10,759 nt of DNA from CBDUBS01 sp965365445 (lineage in GTDB: Bacteria; Bacteroidota; Rhodothermia; Rhodothermales; DASSAV01), in the NCBI GenBank assembly GCA_965365445.1, contig CBDUBS010000121.1:1-10759 (forward strand). The letters run 5' to 3'. The position numbers were made by a program, and so were the translations under genes. Shown one piece after another: positions 7,901 to 10,759 of this stretch. The notes under the pieces are model-generated. The model worked only from the letters and a program-made list of their open reading frames with translations, searched no databases and was not told the origin of the DNA. The first letter of the stretch is position 1, and each line of letters starts with the position of its first letter.

Positions 7901-8319
7901 AAACCCAGGGCCATGCCGTCCTCTGCTGAAAAAATGCGCGAGACGCCGTAGCGGTGTAGCTCCTCGATCTCGGCCGGAACGATTACCCCGCCGCCCCCTC
8001 CGAAAACCCGGATATGCCCCGCTCCGTATTCCCGGAGGCTGTCTACCATGTACCGGAAGTATTCCATGTGCCCCCCCTGATACGAGGATACGGCTATGGC
8101 ATCGGCATCTTCCTGTATGGCGGTATCCACGACCTCCCGCACGGAGCGGTTGTGCCCCAGGTGAATCACTTCGGCTCCCGAAGCCACGAGCATCCGGCGG
8201 ATGATATTGATGGCGGCGTCGTGGCCGTCGAACAGGGACGCTGCCGTGATGAACCGGGGGGGACGCGGCCGGTCCGAGGGGGCCGTTTGGAGAGCCGGAG
8301 AAGTACGGGTGTTTTCCAT
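4903..8319 (-). CDS. icmF: Fused coenzyme-B12 isobutyryl-CoA mutase with G-protein chaperone domain (IcmF)
   Basis: IcmF interconverts isobutyryl-CoA and n-butyryl-CoA by an adenosylcobalamin radical mechanism; the built-in GTPase helps load and protect the cofactor. The 1138-residue protein is full length. Domains in order: B12-binding (about 22-150) with the cobalt-ligand motif DGHD (His33), SSYQGGH (78-84) and the GGGGG loop (107-111); MeaB/ArgK-type GTPase (about 195-410) with P-loop GITGTGGAGKST (200-211), switch regions DPTRRRTGG (235-243) and ETAGIGQSD (299-307), and NKFE (346-349); a linker; and the mutase barrel (about 560-1138) with GKIGNAGVSIATLDDMKKLY (635-654), GTVQADILKEDQAQNT (773-788) and SGYHIAEAGANP (821-832). 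Phe575 and Gln786 sit where methylmalonyl-CoA mutase has Tyr and Arg, which favours isobutyryl-CoA over methylmalonyl-CoA. The frame is open to 8562, but that extension overlaps sodA and its terminator; the start at 8319 fits the family's N-terminus. No clear ribosome binding site is present. Confidence 0.96.
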   Translation of the reverse strand: MENTRTSPALQTAPSDRPRPPRFITAASLFDGHDAAINIIRRMLVASGAEVIHLGHNRSVREVVDTAIQEDADAIAVSSYQGGHMEYFRYMVDSLREYGAGHIRVFGGGGGVIVPAEIEELHRYGVSRIFSAEDGMALGLQGMIDEMLAMTRNAGEASNGQKESAPEPYGEWLKLARSLSAVERKSGSGVDGGAGAPVIGITGTGGAGKSTLLDELVRRFLRHHPSLRIALLSVDPTRRRTGGALLGDRIRMNALYGAYADRVYMRSFATRQAHRSVSEALHESIARCRAAGYGLIFVETAGIGQSDTEIADLADLSLYVMTGDFGAPTQLEKIGMLDAADLVALNKFEKRGSADALHEIRKQIVRNRGWWDRSEEEMPVYPTMASHFNDPGVTALYEGLAALLGDCCGFARPALPDGGAAPIAAAASFPSVIPANRERYLAEIADAVRRYRKVVESNVHHARSWGAAMQLLQEIDDPAIREPLETLAEDHLIRLEPGARTVLEQWEERAAAYTGETFTYTVRGRDIQTPLRRETLSGSLVPRVAFPAIDDAGERVRFGMLENLPGHFPYTAGVFPFKRDTEDPTRMFAGEGSPERTNRRFHLLSSDLPARRLSTAFDSVTLYGFDPDERPDIFGKIGNAGVSIATLDDMKKLYSGFDLCHPATSVSMTINGPAPMILAVFLNTAIDQQVEFYLRAEGRWEETARRIEAERAEEPVRYVPFGPDGRTESLPAGHDGSGLGMLGVSGSDLVRWGLLDADEYERIRKESLQAVRGTVQADILKEDQAQNTCIFSTEFALRLMGDVQQYFIDNDVRNYYSVSVSGYHIAEAGANPITQLALTLANGFTYVEYYLSRGMAIDDFAPNLSFFFSNGMDAEYSVLGRVARRIWAIAMRDRYGASERSRKLKYHIQTSGRSLHAREISFNDIRTTLQALTATYDHCNSLHTNAFDEAITTPTEESVRRALAIQLIINREFGPAQCENPLQGSYFIRELTDLVEAAVLDLFDQINERGGVLGAMETRFQRHRIQDESMLYEQKKHSGELPLVGVNTFLRADLQAEEGTPVALMRSSEEEKRHQIQHLRRFHAVHREEAGPALDRLARAARSGEPLFEELMETVRVCSLGQITRTLFEVGGQYRRTM

Positions 8320-8369
8320 GACACAGGTACGGCGAATCGTGAATCGGGGTCCTGCTGCTTCAACGCCGG

Positions 8370-8389
8370 GGGAAGCGTATTTGCTTCCC
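8370..8389. promoter_or_regulatory. Perfect palindrome upstream of icmF
   Basis: gggaagc (8370-8376) and gcttccc (8383-8389) form a perfect 7-bp inverted repeat around a 6-base AT-rich centre, 51-70 bases upstream of the icmF start and just past the sodA terminator. No T tract follows on either strand, so it is unlikely to be a second terminator. It could be an operator for icmF or a hairpin in its leader; the sequence alone does not decide. Confidence 0.4.
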
Positions 8390-8395
8390 GTAATG

Positions 8396-8431
8396 AAAAA
8401 GGGGCGACGCCATGAAGCGCCGCCCCTTTTT
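8396..8431 (-). terminator. Intrinsic terminator of sodA
   Basis: aaaaaggggcg (8396-8406) and cgccccttttt (8421-8431) are perfectly complementary, with an inner cgc/gcg pairing that leaves a 6-base loop. On the minus strand the GC stem is followed by a run of T, 17 bases past the sodA stop codon. The A and T tracts make it symmetric, so it could act in both directions, but no forward gene reads into it. It separates sodA from icmF. Confidence 0.9.
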
Positions 8432-8447
8432 CTGAATATAGGCCGTT

Positions 8448-9059
8448 TTATCGGGCGGCGTCGTAATTCTTCTGCGCCTGATCCCAGTTCACCACGTTCC
8501 AGAATGCCTGTACGTAATCCGGACGGCGGTTCTGATACTTGAGGTAGTAGGCATGCTCCCACACGTCCAGCCCGAGTACCGGGGTATCCCCCTGCATGAA
8601 GGGGCTATCCTGGTTCGGCAGACTGTACAGGTCGAGCTCGCCGCCCGGCTTCACTACCAGCCAGGCCCAGCCGCTGCCAAACCGTTTGCCGGCGGCATCC
8701 GAAAACTGCTTCTTGAACGCGTCCAGTGATCCGAACTTCCGGTCGATGGCCTCCGCCAGCGAGCCGCCGGGCTGCCTGGCTCCGTCTTTGGAAAGCAGCG
8801 GCCAGAACAGGCTGTGGTTGGCGTGCCCGCCGCCGTTGTTCCGAACGGCCGTTCGGATTTCCTCCGGAACCTGGTCGATGCCGCGCAACAGGTCTTCAAT
8901 CGACTTACCCTGGAGGTCGGGCTTGCCTTCCAGTGCGGCGTTCAGGTTGTTGACGTAGGCCTGATGGTGCTTCGTATGGTGAATCTGCATCGTCTGCGCA
9001 TCGATGTGCGGCTCGAGTGCATCGTGGGAGTACGGAAGTTCGGGTAAGGTATGCGCCAT
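8448..9059 (-). CDS. sodA: Superoxide dismutase, Mn type
   Basis: Converts superoxide to oxygen and hydrogen peroxide; with no signal peptide, it is probably cytoplasmic. The 203-residue protein has the full family length. The four metal ligands are visible: His27 (in MQIHHTKHHQAYVNNLN), His82 (in GGGHANHSLFW), Asp165 and His169 (in LGLDVWEHAYYLKYQNRRPD). Tyr35 is the second-sphere tyrosine. The GGG at 76-78 and the Gln at 150 in NQDSP mark the Mn type rather than the Fe type; a cambialistic enzyme cannot be excluded. It ends in a clear terminator and is probably a single-gene unit. The start is fixed by the MAHTLPELPYSHDALEPHID N-terminus. The only Shine-Dalgarno-like sequence (AGGAG) is unusually close to the ATG, and a tandem repeat lies just upstream. 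Confidence 0.98.
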   Translation of the reverse strand: MAHTLPELPYSHDALEPHIDAQTMQIHHTKHHQAYVNNLNAALEGKPDLQGKSIEDLLRGIDQVPEEIRTAVRNNGGGHANHSLFWPLLSKDGARQPGGSLAEAIDRKFGSLDAFKKQFSDAAGKRFGSGWAWLVVKPGGELDLYSLPNQDSPFMQGDTPVLGLDVWEHAYYLKYQNRRPDYVQAFWNVVNWDQAQKNYDAAR

Positions 9060-9061
9060 GG

Positions 9062-9066
9062 CTCCT
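9062..9066 (-). promoter_or_regulatory. Unusually close ribosome binding site of sodA
   Basis: On the minus strand AGGAG is followed by only two bases before the sodA ATG, much closer than the usual five to nine. No other in-frame start fits the conserved N-terminus, so either the site is weak or not used, or initiation is leader-dependent. Confidence 0.4.
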
Positions 9067-9071
9067 GTAGG

Positions 9072-9099
9072 TAGGGTTAAAACTAGTTAGGGTTAAAAC
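9072..9099. repeat. Two direct copies of tagggttaaaac upstream of sodA
   Basis: The 12-base unit tagggttaaaac occurs at 9072-9083 and again at 9088-9099, a period of 16 bases, with the palindrome aactagtt (9081-9088) at the junction. The copies lie 13 to 40 bases before the sodA start codon, a position suited to an operator or a 5' leader element. Each copy contains the symmetric core gttaa/ttaac in part, but no known regulator site was recognised. Confidence 0.75.
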
Positions 9100-9425
9100 C
9101 GGCTCGGATCAGTGTAAAGCATCTTATATCAACAGACCAGTGGCTAGAATGTTTTGCGGGCTTCATACCACCTCCATGATTCAGAATGGTCACCCCCTGA
9201 CAAGAGAAACGAAAGCAAGCCGTTTTGAATCAGCGGGATATCCTTCCATGCCTTGAGTCGTATGAAGTAGAAAAAACTTCCCCGGATTGTAATGATGTTG
9301 AAATCCGACCCAGGCCGGCTGTACTGAGGTTTGCCGGGACGCACCCTTATGGCGCATCGAAACCGGCGTCTGAAGCGCAATGACCATAGGCTACTTTAAC
9401 ATGTAACCCTTTTGATTTTATTCCG

Positions 9426-9433
9426 TATCTTTG
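9426..9433 (+). promoter_or_regulatory. Bacteroidota-type -7 promoter element (TATCTTTG)
   Basis: TATCTTTG matches the TAnnTTTG consensus used by the primary sigma factor of Bacteroidota. It lies in an AT-rich stretch about 100 bases upstream of the forward gene at 9535, which would give a leader of roughly 95 bases. A TTTG at 9411-9414 is too close (11 bases) to be the standard -33 partner, and no TTG is present at the expected distance, so the call rests on the -7 element alone. Confidence 0.5.
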
Positions 9434-9534
9434 CTATTCCTTCACATTACCGGGCACGGGGGTCTGGCCTGGTATCCGGTTGCGGAAGCCATTAAACTGA
9501 TTATTATCTACATACCACACAGCAGAGGTGAGTC

Positions 9535-10746
9535 ATGCGTGCACTGCGTCGGTTATTCATTCTTACCCTCGTGACGGCCGTGTTCGTGGGACCGTCGATG
9601 GATGCCCGGGCACAATTCGACATCAAGAAACGCCTGAAAAAACAGGCCGAAAAGGTAGCCGACCGGGCAATCGAAGGAGCCGGGGATGAAGCGGCCAATC
9701 AGGCGGAGCAAAAAGCCCGCAACGCCGTGCAGGGCGCCGTCGAGCAGGAAGCAGCCGAACAGACCTCCGGCATCGACCTGAGCGGGGCGGGCGCCCTCGG
9801 AAGCGGAGGGGCCTCGGGAAGCTCGGGCGTAACCGACTTCAGGGAACTCAAGGCGCTCCTGCCGAAATCGGCGGCGGGCAAGGCTCAGACCGATAGCCGG
9901 GGCGAAAAAGGCGGGGCCTTCGGTATCGTCACCTCCAACGCGAAGGCTGAATATGGAGATAACCTGACCCTTACGATCACGGACCTCGGCACCCTCCGCA
10001 GCGCCGCCATGCTCGGGTATGGCTGGCTGGCCGCCGAGATCGACTCGGAGAACGACGACGGGTACGAACGCACGACGCAGCACGAGGGGTACCCGGCGTA
10101 CGAGAAGTTCACCAAAAGCGGCAGGGACACCCATGCGGAGCTTTCGGTGATCGTCGGGCAGCGGTTCGTCGTGAGTGCGGAAGGCAGCGGCATCTCGATG
10201 GATGCCCTGAAAGGAGCGGTCGGACAGGTAGACCTCGGCAGGCTGCAAGCGATGAGCGGCGAAGCGGCGCCTGTCCCGAACGGACAAACCGGCACGCCCT
10301 TCGAACCGGTGGATTTCGCGGCGCTCAAAGGTTTCCTGCCGGCTTCATTTCCGGGGCTGGCCCGCACGGATGCAAGCGGTCAGAAAACCTCCGCCCTGGG
10401 CATCAACATGTCGTCCGCCGAGGGCAGCTACGGCTCGGATGACAAAACCGTTCAGGTAACCATCACCGATATGGGCAACCTGACATCCCTTACGATGCTC
10501 GGATACAGCTGGCTCTCGATGCAGATGGATAACGAAAACGATAGCGGATTCGAGCGCACGACGAAATTCGACGGGCATCCTGCCTATGAAAAATTTGAGC
10601 GTCACGGCGACTCCTCCTCCGCCCAGATACAGGTCGTGGCGGGGCAGCGCTTCATCGTCTCGCTCGACGGCGCCAACGTGCCCATCGAAACGCTTCGGGC
10701 CGGGCTTAAGCAAATAGACCTGGCAAAGCTGGCCTCCTTGCAATAA
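9535..10746 (+). CDS. Secreted protein with a tandemly duplicated domain, function unknown
   Basis: A 403-residue exported protein. The signal peptide has a basic start (MRALRR), a hydrophobic core (LFILTLVTAVFVG) and a likely signal peptidase I site after ARA (26/27). Residues 28-78 form a Lys/Glu/Ala-rich, probably amphipathic helix, and a Gly/Ser linker follows (about 81-98). Two copies of one domain come next, at 101-240 and 260-402. Shared landmarks are DF..LK..LP, the ITD(L/M)G.L......MLGY.WL segment, a (S/N)END.G(Y/F)ERTT stretch, G(Y/H)PAYEKF, GQRF(V/I)VS and a final (V/I)DL..L. I do not recognise the domain; the many beta-type segments suggest an extracytoplasmic binding or structural role. 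The start is supported by GAGGTGA (9525-9531) with good spacing and by a TATCTTTG promoter element. The stop is 13 bases from the window edge, so the downstream context is unknown. Confidence 0.9.
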   Translation: MRALRRLFILTLVTAVFVGPSMDARAQFDIKKRLKKQAEKVADRAIEGAGDEAANQAEQKARNAVQGAVEQEAAEQTSGIDLSGAGALGSGGASGSSGVTDFRELKALLPKSAAGKAQTDSRGEKGGAFGIVTSNAKAEYGDNLTLTITDLGTLRSAAMLGYGWLAAEIDSENDDGYERTTQHEGYPAYEKFTKSGRDTHAELSVIVGQRFVVSAEGSGISMDALKGAVGQVDLGRLQAMSGEAAPVPNGQTGTPFEPVDFAALKGFLPASFPGLARTDASGQKTSALGINMSSAEGSYGSDDKTVQVTITDMGNLTSLTMLGYSWLSMQMDNENDSGFERTTKFDGHPAYEKFERHGDSSSAQIQVVAGQRFIVSLDGANVPIETLRAGLKQIDLAKLASLQ

Positions 10747-10759
10747 TCACGGGCTTCAG

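Larger units (their letters stand above)
9060..9534. other. Divergent intergenic region between sodA and the secreted-protein gene
   Basis: 475 bases without a gene I can support. It should hold the promoters for sodA (minus) and for the forward gene. Near sodA are a close AGGAG and two direct repeats; near the forward gene is a TATCTTTG element. The central part (about 9110-9400) has small open frames on both strands, but none has a family-like composition or a recognised motif. It is visibly richer in A and T than the surrounding genes. Confidence 0.6.

Noticed and set aside
8320..8562. N-terminal extension of the icmF frame
   Set aside because: It overlaps the end of sodA and crosses the sodA terminator; IcmF proteins begin near the methionine at 8319.
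9144..9380. Minus-strand open frame of 78 codons between sodA and the secreted protein gene
   Set aside because: No recognisable motif, no good start signal and an irregular composition; an overlapping second frame (9190-9387) is equally open. A transposase remnant was considered, but nothing supports it.

Overview
The window comes from a GC-rich bacterial chromosome. It looks like a member of the Bacteroidota/Rhodothermota side of the tree. This is an inference from three things: the forward gene has a Bacteroidota-type -7 element (TATCTTTG) in its promoter region, most starts lack a good Shine-Dalgarno sequence, and the gene set is that of an aerobic heterotroph (MnSOD, acetyl-CoA synthetase, fused isobutyryl-CoA mutase). 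I cannot assign a genus. There are no RNA genes, insertion sequences, CRISPR arrays or phage genes that I can support.

Layout. Seven of the eight genes lie on the minus strand. Read in the direction of transcription (right to left) they are: sodA (Mn superoxide dismutase, ending in a clear intrinsic terminator); icmF (fused coenzyme-B12 isobutyryl-CoA mutase with its own G-protein chaperone domain); two small single-pass membrane proteins of 124 and 138 residues that share a C-terminal motif and look like paralogues, the second followed by an intrinsic terminator; a DUF937-family protein; a cNMP-like/CBS/DUF294 signalling protein; and, 39 bases further on, the N-terminal third of an acetyl-CoA synthetase that runs off the left edge. 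The only forward gene is at the right end. It encodes a secreted protein built from two copies of one domain and lies behind a 475-base divergent intergenic region.

How the genes may work together. The DUF294 protein and Acs are close enough to be co-transcribed, and DUF294 sensor proteins are known neighbours of acs and acetate-transport genes in other bacteria, so this pair probably forms an acetate-activation and control unit. icmF adds acyl-CoA carbon-skeleton rearrangement (isobutyryl-CoA to and from n-butyryl-CoA). It is separated from Acs by four genes and at least one terminator, so a shared pathway is only a loose inference. sodA is a separate transcription unit.

The most notable points are: the DUF294 protein seems to have lost the nucleotidyltransferase aspartates and may be a pseudoenzyme; the Acs fragment has an unusual loop where the family normally reads HSVVFGGFS; the two small membrane proteins are a paralogous pair; the secreted protein is an internal duplication of a domain I do not recognise; and a 16-base tandem repeat lies directly upstream of sodA. 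I found no convincing evidence of a wholly new multi-gene system.
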